From JAUIET01 sp045106985 (GTDB lineage Bacteria; Pseudomonadota; Gammaproteobacteria; Pseudomonadales; JAUIET01), in NCBI GenBank assembly GCA_045106985.1, contig JBGCFQ010000020.1:186001-250000 (forward strand): a stretch of 64,000 nucleotides of DNA. The letters run 5' to 3'. Below, piece after piece: positions 54,012 to 62,828 of the stretch. The position numbers and the translations under genes are program-made. The notes beneath the pieces were generated by a model that worked only from the letters and a program-made list of their open reading frames with translations, made no database searches and had not been told where the DNA came from. The stretch's first letter is position 1. Every line of letters begins with the position of its first letter.

Positions 54012-56201
54012 ATGAATAAGCCAACATCATTCCTAAATAAAATAGTCCCTGTTCCGAAGTATAAATTGGCGATAGCTATCTCAATGCTTGCTATAGCTGT
54101 GGCGTCATGTGAACCAAGCCTTCCTGGCAATTCTGTCGCACAGGACCAAGTCGATTGGGCCGTCTACAGTGGTGACTCGAACGCAAGTCAGTATTCAACG
54201 CTTAAACAAATAGATCTGGAAAACGTCTCGCAACTGAAATTGGCCTGGAGCTACGCAAGCGCAGAAGGAGCGGCTATACCGGTTGCATCCGAATTACAGG
54301 TCAACCCTCTCATTGTTAACGGCATACTCTACGGACGCAACCCCAACTACAACGTCTTCGCAATCGATGCATACACAGGTGAAGCACTTTGGACCCACCA
54401 ACCCGACGCTCAATACGCAGGCCTTTCCTATATGCGGGGCCTAACCATGTGGAAGAATGGCGATAGCTCACGCCTCTTTTTTTCAACAGGACATTGGCTT
54501 TACAGTATTGATGCGAAGAATGGCAAACCAATTACTACTTTCGGTAAGGACGGAGCTGTCGATCTGCGTGAAGGACTAGGCCGCAATCCCTCCACCGTCA
54601 GCATTAACGCGCCGTCTCCCGGTGTTATTTTCGACAAACTACTAATAATGGGCAGTGCCGTTTTGGAATCTGAGGGTGCGGCTCCTGGTGATGTTCGCGC
54701 CTACCATGTCGAGACTGGCGAGCTAGTTTGGTCCTTTCATACAATACCTAGGCCAGGAGAGTTAGGGGCCGATACCTGGCCGGCGGAGTTTCTCAGCGAA
54801 GCAGGTGGCGCAAATTCATGGGCCGGCATGAGTGTTGATCAGGGGCGCGGCTTGGTGTTTGTGCCTACAGGTTCACCCACACCTGATTTCCTTGGATCAA
54901 AGCGCGAAGGAAAAAACTTATTTGCCAATAGCGTCATTGCACTAGACGCCCGCAGTGGCGACTATCGTTGGCACTTTCAAACCGTGCACCACGATTTATG
55001 GGACCGGGATCTGAGCTCTGCTCCAACACTCGCAACCATCAACAGAAACGGCAAAGAGATTGATGTGGTTGCTCAAGCATCAAAGCAAGGTGTTCTCTAC
55101 GTGCTTGATCGCGAAAACGGCAGCCCAATATTCCCCATTGTTGAGCAAGCGGTTTCAACATCAGACGTGCCCAATCAACACAATTGGCCTACCCAACCCA
55201 AAGTTTTGCTGCCCGAGCCTTTCTCTCGGCAAACTTTCAGTGCAGATGACCTCAGCGATATCAATGAAGAAACTCACGCCTATGTTAAAAAGCTCTTTGA
55301 ACAGACTGAAAAGTTTGAGTACTTCGGTCCTATAAACACCAAGAAAACAATACTGTTTCCGGGTTTCTATGGCGGAGGAAATTGGGGCGGTGGCGCATTC
55401 GACCCTGAAACTGATATCTACTACATAAATGGCACAGAGGTACCGGCATTAGTTAATTTCAACACCTTGGCGATTTCCTCCGGTACAGATGCCAGCAAAG
55501 GAAAACTCACTTTTGTAACACAATGCAGCGGATGCCATGGAATGGAGCTGCGCGGCTTCTACCCGTACGCTCCAGAACTAAGAGGAATCTCGTCGCGTTT
55601 AACGAGGGAAGACGCGCTTAAAACGATATCGAGCGGTAAAGGTCGAATGATGTCTTTTGCGCATTTACCGAGTGCTGCACGTAGTGATGTTGTCGACTTC
55701 TTGTTTGATCTAGACCGCTCGCTATCCTCTTCCAAGGACTCCTCTGTGACCGAAACTACAGCGGCGGCAGAGCACTCTGAGTATGTGTTTGGGGGTTATA
55801 CCGATTTCCTCGATCAACGCTACTATCCCGCAGTTAAACCGCCCTGGGGCACACTTAACTCAATCAATTTATCAACCGGCAAGCTCCTATGGCAAATACC
55901 CCTGGGCGAGCACAAAGAATTAAGCGCTGAAGGCATTCCACCTACCGGTACGCGCAATTACGGAGGCCCCGTAGTGACAGCAGGAGGTTTGATCATTATT
56001 GCGGCAACCATGGATGAGATGTTGAGAGTGTTTAACAAACACAACGGTGAACTATTGTGGGAGTACAAGCTGCCGGCGGCGGGTTATGCAACGCCGGCTA
56101 CCTACTCCGTTAACGGTAAACAATTCATAGTGATAGCCGCACCAGGCGGTAAGCTTGGCACTCAATCCGGAGATCAGTATCTCGCTTTTAGCCTGCCATA
56201 A
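54012..56201 (+). CDS. lipoprotein PQQ-dependent dehydrogenase with embedded cytochrome c
   Basis: A 729-residue quinohaemoprotein. The lipobox VASC places the anchor at C33. Eight-bladed propeller features appear throughout: WAVYSGDSNASQYSTLKQI at the start, Trp-docking repeats such as GEALWTHQPDA, GDYRWHFQTVHHDLWDRDL, and the closing blades GKLLWQIPLGEH and GELLWEYKLPAAGYATPATY. A haem-c site CSGCH (505-509) sits inside the propeller before the last blades, with a Met/Pro-containing domain after it. It would oxidise sugars or alcohols at the membrane and pass electrons to the haem. ATG 54012 follows AGG. Confidence 0.87.
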   Translation: MNKPTSFLNKIVPVPKYKLAIAISMLAIAVASCEPSLPGNSVAQDQVDWAVYSGDSNASQYSTLKQIDLENVSQLKLAWSYASAEGAAIPVASELQVNPLIVNGILYGRNPNYNVFAIDAYTGEALWTHQPDAQYAGLSYMRGLTMWKNGDSSRLFFSTGHWLYSIDAKNGKPITTFGKDGAVDLREGLGRNPSTVSINAPSPGVIFDKLLIMGSAVLESEGAAPGDVRAYHVETGELVWSFHTIPRPGELGADTWPAEFLSEAGGANSWAGMSVDQGRGLVFVPTGSPTPDFLGSKREGKNLFANSVIALDARSGDYRWHFQTVHHDLWDRDLSSAPTLATINRNGKEIDVVAQASKQGVLYVLDRENGSPIFPIVEQAVSTSDVPNQHNWPTQPKVLLPEPFSRQTFSADDLSDINEETHAYVKKLFEQTEKFEYFGPINTKKTILFPGFYGGGNWGGGAFDPETDIYYINGTEVPALVNFNTLAISSGTDASKGKLTFVTQCSGCHGMELRGFYPYAPELRGISSRLTREDALKTISSGKGRMMSFAHLPSAARSDVVDFLFDLDRSLSSSKDSSVTETTAAAEHSEYVFGGYTDFLDQRYYPAVKPPWGTLNSINLSTGKLLWQIPLGEHKELSAEGIPPTGTRNYGGPVVTAGGLIIIAATMDEMLRVFNKHNGELLWEYKLPAAGYATPATYSVNGKQFIVIAAPGGKLGTQSGDQYLAFSLP

Positions 56202-56273
56202 GCTCTTGGTTTTTGAGAACCTCCATCACGCTAAAAGTTGGTAACTTAACCGTCCGATTTTGGCGTCAATTCA

Positions 56274-56283
56274 CTTAGCTAAG
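56274..56283. repeat. 10-base palindrome CTTAGCTAAG
   Basis: A perfect palindrome 112 bases upstream of the PilZ gene start. The same 10-mer is the core of the palindrome at 13789-13800 upstream of the exopolysaccharide operon. Confidence 0.45.
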
Positions 56284-56394
56284 GGTAAAGGCTGGCGCTG
56301 TTTCGCTTATTGGGCTAAACCAATAGTATAAGCAGTGATTTCTGCCTTCAGGACGAACAGCAGCACGCACGCTAATAAAGGCAAAGGAAGGCCG

Positions 56395-57192
56395 ATGAAT
56401 ACACCCGATGGCGATCAAGCCAAAGACGATTCCGACGATCGGCGACGAGACACTCGTCACTCAATTCCAGGTACCGAAATCAAAGTTCGAAAGCACAGTT
56501 TTGCTGGACTGGGTCGATTCGAAAATAGTTTACCCGTAGATTTCAGTGAGAATGGAATGAGCTTTATTTCAGCAAAGCTCGAACTGGAAATGCTCGAAAA
56601 GGTAGACTTTATCCTTTCTCTAGAGGGACGACAGGTCGAGGGGACCGCTCTCATCTGCCATAAATCTGTAAGCGAGCATGGCTCTCAATACGGCTTACTA
56701 TTCATCGCCACAAACAGTGATATCACAAATTTAGTTAATCCGGGCGTGTTCGCGAATCTGGAAATAAACATGCACGCCGAAAAAACGGCTGAATACGTGG
56801 CTGAGATGATTGGCCACTCTAACAATGTTGTCAGTAACAGCAAGTATTGGAACTTACTAGCCAATGCAGTTGCTGCATTCGTCCGTCGTATATCCGATAT
56901 AGTGCGAGAAAAATCTGAGACAAAAGAAGATTATCAGCGCGCCATTACTGCAATTCGCGAGTTCATTAGCATCGATCGAGACAAGTGTGTCGTCAGTTTT
57001 CGTTATCTGAATATCGCCGGTGTTATTGAGACAGCGGATATTAGCGTACACAGTCCAGGATCTCTGGGTGAGATCGAGTATCGTATCAGCGATTTGAAAA
57101 CCACATCCTCAGTTCAAGAGGTGATTGATATTATTGGTCGCGCATTTGTAGACCAGTACAGAGCTGGATTTCCCGAAACTCAAGCTAAGTAA
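56395..57192 (+). CDS. PilZ-domain protein
   Basis: A 265-residue protein with an N-terminal PilZ domain. The c-di-GMP-binding motifs are both present: RxxxR as R17-R-D-T-R21 and D-x-S-x-x-G as D49-F-S51-E-N-G54. A compact beta-barrel follows to about residue 115. The C-terminal 150 residues (with NNVVSNSKYWNLLANAVAAFV and a helical region) match nothing I recognise. The ATG at 56395 follows GGAAGG. It is the only intact c-di-GMP receptor motif set in the window and could act on pili, flagella or polysaccharide. Confidence 0.85.
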   Translation: MNTPDGDQAKDDSDDRRRDTRHSIPGTEIKVRKHSFAGLGRFENSLPVDFSENGMSFISAKLELEMLEKVDFILSLEGRQVEGTALICHKSVSEHGSQYGLLFIATNSDITNLVNPGVFANLEINMHAEKTAEYVAEMIGHSNNVVSNSKYWNLLANAVAAFVRRISDIVREKSETKEDYQRAITAIREFISIDRDKCVVSFRYLNIAGVIETADISVHSPGSLGEIEYRISDLKTTSSVQEVIDIIGRAFVDQYRAGFPETQAK

Positions 57193-57260
57193 GGAATAGT
57201 AACCGCATGACTATGAATCGCGGCCTTACTATTCGACATTCAGTCTAAGACCATGCCCCT

Positions 57261-58100
57261 TTACTGCCCCATCGCCCAGGCCGCATCAGAGGCCGTGCCA
57301 ATCAATTCAACGCTTTCATCCTCACTATCGGGACTCATATTCAATCGCTCATAAGCCTTAACCAGGCTAGTATCTACAGAACCAAGAAACGAATCGTCGT
57401 TGCGATGATTTTGCAGTACAGCGACTGTCACAACGTCAACGTAATCAGCGTCTGCAACCTCTCGTTCAAACTCGAGGTAGTGCTCACACACATTCACTAG
57501 CTCATCACTGAAAGCCCAACGCCGCAGAATTAGAGTTCCAATCACCGGATGCAGCTTTTGCATTGCTTCTAACAATAAAGTCTCATCAGCGGCTAATTCA
57601 GGGTTAGCTTCGGCGTAGGTTAATACCGGCAAAACGCCAATTTTGTGCACCAAGCCGGCGAGCATGGCAACTGATGGCTCTAGCGTTGTTCCAAATTTGC
57701 AAAAAGCCTGGCACAGGCCTGCCACCTCTGAGCTGGTCTGCCATGTTTTTTTGAGCTGCCTATTGATTAGGTCGTTACTTGATTCAAACATTTGCGCCAT
57801 GGCAACGCCCAGCGCTAAATTGCTAGCGTATTTCATCCCCATCGTGGTCAACGCAACTTTTAAGTCGGTAACTTCATTTTCGCTGCGTCGCATCATCGGG
57901 CTATTCGCCACTTTTAACATGCGCGCTGAAACAGAGGCATCGGTAGATACCACGCGAACCAGAGAACTCATATCGGAGTTAGGGTCAGCCGCAACTCGTT
58001 TAACTTCCAGAGCGACATCTGGCAGTGTCGGCAAACTGAGAGTGTCAGCTGCAATCTGACTAACAATAGCTTGCTCTATGTCAGAAATACTAATATCCAT
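57261..58100 (-). CDS. HDOD-domain signalling protein
   Basis: A 279-residue HDOD protein. Family features: LPTLPDVALEVKRVAADPNSDMSSLVRVVSTDASVSARMLKVANSPM (about 24-70), DLKVALTTMGMKYASNLAL and MLAGLVHKIGVLPVL, where the HD-type metal residues are mostly missing. HDOD domains are non-enzymatic relatives of HD-GYP used in chemosensory and c-di-GMP-linked signalling. It converges with the PilZ gene (68 bases apart). A C-terminal acidic tail is unconserved. Confidence 0.85.
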   Translation of the reverse strand: MDISISDIEQAIVSQIAADTLSLPTLPDVALEVKRVAADPNSDMSSLVRVVSTDASVSARMLKVANSPMMRRSENEVTDLKVALTTMGMKYASNLALGVAMAQMFESSNDLINRQLKKTWQTSSEVAGLCQAFCKFGTTLEPSVAMLAGLVHKIGVLPVLTYAEANPELAADETLLLEAMQKLHPVIGTLILRRWAFSDELVNVCEHYLEFEREVADADYVDVVTVAVLQNHRNDDSFLGSVDTSLVKAYERLNMSPDSEDESVELIGTASDAAWAMGQ

Positions 58101-58273
58101 TTAGTACGTACCTAGCTGTCCTTATTCTTATCTAAGTTAAGACCCCCGAGGTCAATCATGCAAGCTGCATTAACAATACAATTGAGCACTAAACCACCAA
58201 ATATCAGAGTGCGCAAAAATCACACTGTAGGTCGCTAGGATTCGATGTACGCATGCATTATCGTGTTGCAACT

Positions 58274-58286
58274 GTCCTTAAAGGAC
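58274..58286. promoter_or_regulatory. short inverted repeat in the pyruvate kinase leader
   Basis: GTCCTT-A-AAGGAC, 60 bases upstream of the predicted TTG start. A possible operator; no regulator is apparent nearby. Confidence 0.3.
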
Positions 58287-58346
58287 GACTTTTACAAGCA
58301 GCGGCCTGAACGTAAGCTCTGCCAATCTCACTCTGGAGATTCACCT

Positions 58347-59780
58347 TTGATTCGACGTACCAAGATTGTTGTAACCCTCGGCCCGGCAACTGACAAACCG
58401 GGGATGTTAAAGGGCTTACTTCTTAATGGCGCCAATGTGTTTCGACTGAACTTCTCTCATGGCCGTAGTGAGGATCATCAAGAGCGTGCGAAGAATATTC
58501 GTAAGCTAAGCATGGAACTGGATACCACGGTCGCGATACTGGGTGATCTGCAGGGGCCGAAAATCCGCATTCAACGGTTTGCCAAGGGACCAATAACGCT
58601 GGCTTCTGGTGCTCGTTTTACACTCGATTCCAGCCTTGATAATGAGGCTGGGAATCAGCATGAAGTGGGAATCGATTACAAAGACCTGGCAAAGTACTGT
58701 GTGACGGGTGATGTGCTGTTGCTTGATGATGGCCGAATTCGATTACAGGTCGAGACAGTTGATGGCACGAGAGTTAACTGTAAGGTAGAGTTTGGCGGCA
58801 TACTTTCAAACAATAAGGGCATTAACAAGCTTGGTGGCGGGCTGTCGGCACCAGCGCTTACCACAAAAGACTTCCAGGATATTAAAACGGCAGCGGCCAT
58901 TGGTGTCGATTACATCGCCGTTTCGTTTCCTTCTTCACCAGAAGAAATCAATCAGGCCAGAGCGGCGATGCGCGAAGAGCAAAGTGACGCGCAAGTTATT
59001 GCTAAAATTGAGCGTGCCGAGGCCGTTGCGGATAAAGAGCTTCTCGATGAGATCATTCTCGCATCAGACGGTGTGATGGTCGCCCGCGGTGACTTGGGCG
59101 TGGAAATTGGCGATCCGCAATTGATAGGAATACAAAAATACCTTATTCGTCGCGCGCGCTCTTTAAATCGCACTGTCATCACTGCAACTCAGATGATGGA
59201 ATCGATGATTGACGCACCGTTACCCACTCGAGCTGAGGTGTTTGACGTCGCTAACGCCGTATTGGATGGAACCGATGCAGTGATGCTGTCAGCTGAAACA
59301 GCCGCTGGCCAATACCCACTTCAAGCTGTAAAAGCAATGAGTGAAACTTGCGTAGGCGCTGAAAAAGAACCATCAATTCGTCGATCAAACCATCGAATGG
59401 AACGCAATTTCCAGCGCATTGACGAGGCAATAGCAATGTCAGCGATGTACACCGCTAATCACCTCGATGGTGTAAGAGCTATCATCTGCTTAACAGAATC
59501 AGGCTCCACACCTTTATGGATGTCAAGGCTTAGCTCAGGCTTGCCTATCTACGCATTCAGCAGAAACGCCGAAGCACGACGACGCGTCTCACTCTATCGC
59601 GGCGTTAGCGCAATCGCGTTCGAAGCACAAAATTACGCGATCGATGACGTTAATGAAGCGGCAATGGACGAACTGCGTCAGCGAGGATTGGTGAATAAGG
59701 GCGACAGCGTAATACTCACCAAAGGAACGCTAACGGGAATTCACGGCGGTACAGATTCTATGAAAATACTAATAGCTTAA
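58347..59780 (+). CDS. pyk: pyruvate kinase, TTG start
   Basis: The last glycolytic step: phosphoenolpyruvate plus ADP to pyruvate plus ATP. The chain starts with IRRTKIVVTLGPATDKPGML, and shows FRLNFSHGRSEDH, GDLQGPKIRI, the Lys/Glu region VIAKIERAEAVADKELLDEII, MVARGDLGVEI and VITATQMMESMI, all active-site segments. At 477 residues it matches bacterial Pyk II. The frame opens at 58245, but homology starts at a TTG (58347) that has GGAG 8 bases upstream. It is monocistronic. Confidence 0.95.
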   Translation: MIRRTKIVVTLGPATDKPGMLKGLLLNGANVFRLNFSHGRSEDHQERAKNIRKLSMELDTTVAILGDLQGPKIRIQRFAKGPITLASGARFTLDSSLDNEAGNQHEVGIDYKDLAKYCVTGDVLLLDDGRIRLQVETVDGTRVNCKVEFGGILSNNKGINKLGGGLSAPALTTKDFQDIKTAAAIGVDYIAVSFPSSPEEINQARAAMREEQSDAQVIAKIERAEAVADKELLDEIILASDGVMVARGDLGVEIGDPQLIGIQKYLIRRARSLNRTVITATQMMESMIDAPLPTRAEVFDVANAVLDGTDAVMLSAETAAGQYPLQAVKAMSETCVGAEKEPSIRRSNHRMERNFQRIDEAIAMSAMYTANHLDGVRAIICLTESGSTPLWMSRLSSGLPIYAFSRNAEARRRVSLYRGVSAIAFEAQNYAIDDVNEAAMDELRQRGLVNKGDSVILTKGTLTGIHGGTDSMKILIA

Positions 59781-59841
59781 CATGTCCTATCGAGCCGCTT
59801 GCCAAACATAAAGCGCCGTGTCTATTAAAGCATCGTGACTA

Positions 59842-60978
59842 CTAAAGAGCACCTGCAGAAAACTGCTGCGCCAATAACTCGCCTAAGCGCTCAGTCTGTT
59901 CGGCACTGTTACCAAAAGTGTGCTCCAGCTGCTTGGCCCACAAGCAATAACGCCATAACGAATAATCCCGATCAACACCCATACCGCCGTGCAAGTGTTG
60001 CGCCGCATGGCTAACTCTATGCCCCGCATCTCCAGCCCATATTTTTGCAACAGCGCATGCTTCGGTAGCCTCACTATCAGAGCCAAATTCAACAGCATAG
60101 ACCGCACGTTGGGCGACCAACCGTAAACACTCAACGTCAATATAGCAATCGGCGGCTCGCTGCCCAACGGCCTGAAAGGTCGCTATCTTTACGCCGAATT
60201 GCTCACGTTCTGATGTGTAGGAGGCCGTAAGGCGCATCATCACATCACAGACTCCAACCATCTGCGAAACACTGGCCGCTATAGCGGCATTTTCGACATG
60301 TTGCAGTACAGCATAGGCTTCAGCGCCACTCGCTAAACAGTAACTGTTGGACACCTGACAATCGCTAAACTGTAAGCAGTATTGATTTTCGCCTGCTGTA
60401 CTAGTCTGTTCTAACATCGTGAGGCCAGCGGCGTCGTTATTCACCACCAATAAGGCCAAACCATCCACTGTGGCAGCGGCCACCAACAAAAACTTACTTC
60501 GGTTGGCAAAGGGGACGAAACTCTTCTCGCCATTGAGCAGCCAGCCATTATTATTAGCTTCTGCACGAAGCGAAGCGGGCATAACCGAATAGCTGCCAGC
60601 TTCGGCCAGAGCAGAGCTAATCGTTTCAGCGCCAGAGGCAACAGAAGGAAGCACGTCCCTTTTTAATTGTTCTGAGCCAAAACGTTGCACCGTGTGTGCG
60701 CCTACTGCCAGCGCATGCAAAACGGGAACAGGGGCTACAGTTCGCCCTACTTCTTCCATCAATAAGCACAGAGTTTCAAAGTCGAAACTCATACCGCCAT
60801 ACTCCTGCGCAATTTCAATTCCTAGCAAACCGGCAGTGGCTAACTCCTGCCAAAGCTTAGCGTCAAAGCGTTCGCCGCTATCAAACTCCCGCATTTGCTC
60901 ATTGGAACAATAGTCCTCTAATATTTTTCGAGCTAAAGCTCGCACATCAACTTGCTCTTCCGCCAATTCAAAATTCAT
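59842..60978 (-). CDS. acyl-CoA dehydrogenase, second chain of a pair
   Basis: A 378-residue acyl-CoA dehydrogenase fold. FELAEEQVDVRALARKILED opens the helical domain; EREQFGVKIATFQAVGQRAADCYIDVE and HLHGGMGVDRDYSLWRYCLWAKQLEHTFG are family segments. The middle FAD/substrate region (SSALAEAGSYSVMP) is poorly conserved relative to its partner, suggesting a reduced or non-catalytic chain. Adjacent paired chains form alpha2beta2 heterotetramers in steroid side-chain oxidation (ChsE1-ChsE2 type). ATG 60978 follows GGAG; the gap to the partner is 68 bases. Confidence 0.87.
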   Translation of the reverse strand: MNFELAEEQVDVRALARKILEDYCSNEQMREFDSGERFDAKLWQELATAGLLGIEIAQEYGGMSFDFETLCLLMEEVGRTVAPVPVLHALAVGAHTVQRFGSEQLKRDVLPSVASGAETISSALAEAGSYSVMPASLRAEANNNGWLLNGEKSFVPFANRSKFLLVAAATVDGLALLVVNNDAAGLTMLEQTSTAGENQYCLQFSDCQVSNSYCLASGAEAYAVLQHVENAAIAASVSQMVGVCDVMMRLTASYTSEREQFGVKIATFQAVGQRAADCYIDVECLRLVAQRAVYAVEFGSDSEATEACAVAKIWAGDAGHRVSHAAQHLHGGMGVDRDYSLWRYCLWAKQLEHTFGNSAEQTERLGELLAQQFSAGAL

Positions 60979-61046
60979 CTCACTCTCCAATATTTTATTA
61001 GGCCAGGCTTTCTACTTTTACCATCAATTTTTAGTGCTGATGGTGC

Positions 61047-62231
61047 TTACATGCGGCCACGTGGCATCCAGAGCCCTGCTCCTGCGATTATTTCGCGTTG
61101 CACTTCATTGGTGCCGCCCCCAAAGGTAAGAATAGAACCCGTTCTATATCGATGTTCCAACGCGCCCAATAGCAGCGCCCCTTCGGAGCCGCGTCTTAAG
61201 GTACTTGCCTGCCCCACTACCTCCATCAACAACCGATAATTCTCGAGAAAGAATTCTGTACCGTAAACCTTGGCCAAGGACGCATCCGCCATCTGTAGGG
61301 TACCCATATCCATAGCCCAAGCCTGCTTCCAACACACAAGCTTAAGTGCGTCCAATCCAACTTTCACCTTTGCGAGATTGCTTTTCACCCAAGCACGGTC
61401 CATCACTTTCCTGCCATCTGCGGCACTCGTGTTTGCTGCCCACCTTCCAACTCTGAGATACAATTCCTCAGCTTGGCCATGAGTTACTAGTGACAAGCGC
61501 TCACGGTTTAGTTGACCCGTGATCAACTTCCAACCCTGATTAACTTCGCCTACTCGCCACTCATCTTTCAGCCTAATATTCTCATAGAACGTTGAGTTGG
61601 TCCGTACACTGCCAAGAGTCCAAATTGGTGACATCGAAAAACCATCGATATTCGTAGGCACCACAAACATTGTTATGCCTTTGTGTTTGGGCGCATCCGG
61701 GTCAGTTCGTGCAGCCAGCCAGACGTAGTCCGAATACTCAGCTAGGCTAGTCCATATTTTTTGCCCGTTAATTAACCACTCATCTCCATCTCGAACGGCT
61801 TTGGTTTTTAGCGCAGCCAAATCCGTGCCTGCATCTGGCTCTGAATAGCCAATAGCAACGACAACCTCACCCGCGAGAATGCCCTTCACAACGGATTCAC
61901 GCACAGTTTCAGAGGCATGCTGCGCCATTACCGGACCGCACGCTTCAGTGGTCAGAAATGGGTAAGGGAAGCCAGTACGAACTATTTCTTCTGTAAAGAT
62001 GTATTGGTCGATTGCAGAGGCTTCCTGGCCACCCAGCTCCTTTGGCCAACTCATAGAAATATATCCGTCAGCACCTAGCTTTTTTAAAGCCTTGCGAAAC
62101 TCTGGTCCGCCACCTTCTTCGGCTCCAGCAGCGGCTAATTCTGCGGTAAGCTCTGGAGTAAACATCTCTGCAAGATACGCTCGAACCTCCCGCTGCAGTT
62201 CTTTTTGTTCGGGAGTGAAATCTATCTTCAC
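61047..62231 (-). CDS. acyl-CoA dehydrogenase, first chain of a pair, GTG start
   Basis: A 394-residue acyl-CoA dehydrogenase. IDFTPEQKELQREVRAYLAEMF begins the helical domain. The FAD-binding IGYSEPDAGTDLAALKTKAVRDGDEWLINGQKIWTS is fully conserved, and FGGGTNEVQREIIAGAGLWMPR closes the chain. GTG 62231 has AGGAG 6 bases upstream. Together with the following gene it likely forms a heteromeric dehydrogenase. The steroid or branched-chain role is inferred from pairing and neighbouring genes, not shown. Confidence 0.9.
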   Translation of the reverse strand: MKIDFTPEQKELQREVRAYLAEMFTPELTAELAAAGAEEGGGPEFRKALKKLGADGYISMSWPKELGGQEASAIDQYIFTEEIVRTGFPYPFLTTEACGPVMAQHASETVRESVVKGILAGEVVVAIGYSEPDAGTDLAALKTKAVRDGDEWLINGQKIWTSLAEYSDYVWLAARTDPDAPKHKGITMFVVPTNIDGFSMSPIWTLGSVRTNSTFYENIRLKDEWRVGEVNQGWKLITGQLNRERLSLVTHGQAEELYLRVGRWAANTSAADGRKVMDRAWVKSNLAKVKVGLDALKLVCWKQAWAMDMGTLQMADASLAKVYGTEFFLENYRLLMEVVGQASTLRRGSEGALLLGALEHRYRTGSILTFGGGTNEVQREIIAGAGLWMPRGRM

Positions 62232-62392
62232 ATCATGCTCCTGTAAGGTTTTGAGTAGTACGCTTGCAATTAAAGAGGGTAAAAAGCAGGCAAACTGACG
62301 TTGTAGTATAGGGAATGGTCAAATTATCCAATAATTACACATCGCTAAGTATTTTCTTAACCGCGGCAACGTTGCATAATAGCGAGAGCTCA

Positions 62393-62422
62393 ATGACATG
62401 ATCGCTGAGCCAATCTTAATAT
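62393..62422 (+). promoter_or_regulatory. candidate promoter of the Lpp-like lipoprotein gene
   Basis: ATGACA (62393-62398) with an 18-base spacer and TAATAT (62417-62422), followed 8 bases later by the GGGAG ribosome site (62431-62435) and the ATG at 62443. The short leader suits a highly expressed lipoprotein gene, but the promoter match is moderate. Confidence 0.4.
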
Positions 62423-62442
62423 AAAGACCTGGGAGTTTCCTA

Positions 62443-62718
62443 ATGAGTAAAATTGGTTCAACTAAAATGGGGCTGGCAGTTGCAGGCCTAAGCCTTATGA
62501 TTCTTGGCGGCTGTGCAACTCAAGATACTGCACGACTGGACACCATCGAAGCATCAATCAGCCGAGCACAAGCTGCGGCCGATGCAGCTATGTCTGCTGC
62601 ACGTTCTTCACAGTCTGACGCCTCTGCTGCGCAAAGTGCTGCTAATGCCGCTCAAGACGCTGCAAACAATGCAGTAACAACAGCTCAGCGTATGACTGAA
62701 AGCTGCTGCCGCAAGTAA
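62443..62718 (+). CDS. alanine-rich Lpp/OprI-like outer-membrane lipoprotein
   Basis: A 91-residue lipoprotein with a lipobox LGGC (cysteine at about residue 24). The mature part is an Ala/Ser/Gln-rich alpha-helix with heptad-like spacing (residues 30-80), as in OprI-type alanine-zipper trimers. It ends in CCRK. A C-terminal Arg-Lys resembles the peptidoglycan-attachment end of Lpp. The adjacent L,D-transpeptidase would be the enzyme to attach it, which supports the call. It is followed by a strong terminator. Confidence 0.8.
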   Translation: MSKIGSTKMGLAVAGLSLMILGGCATQDTARLDTIEASISRAQAAADAAMSAARSSQSDASAAQSAANAAQDAANNAVTTAQRMTESCCRK

Positions 62719-62760
62719 AGCCTTAGGGCTGCGATTGGTATAACGCCAATCGTGGGCAAA

Positions 62761-62791
62761 AAAAACCCGCTATTGTATGCGGGTTTTTTTT
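62761..62791 (+). terminator. strong Rho-independent terminator after the lipoprotein gene
   Basis: The stem AACCCGC/GCGGGTT (62764-62785) with an 8-base loop is followed by a run of T (62784-62791) and preceded by A's, so it could work in both directions. It lies about 45 bases after the stop. A second hairpin CGATTGG/CCAATCG (62732-62752) precedes it. Confidence 0.92.
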
Positions 62792-62828
62792 GTCTTATTT
62801 TTGCAGCCTAGAGCTTACACTTTATTGC

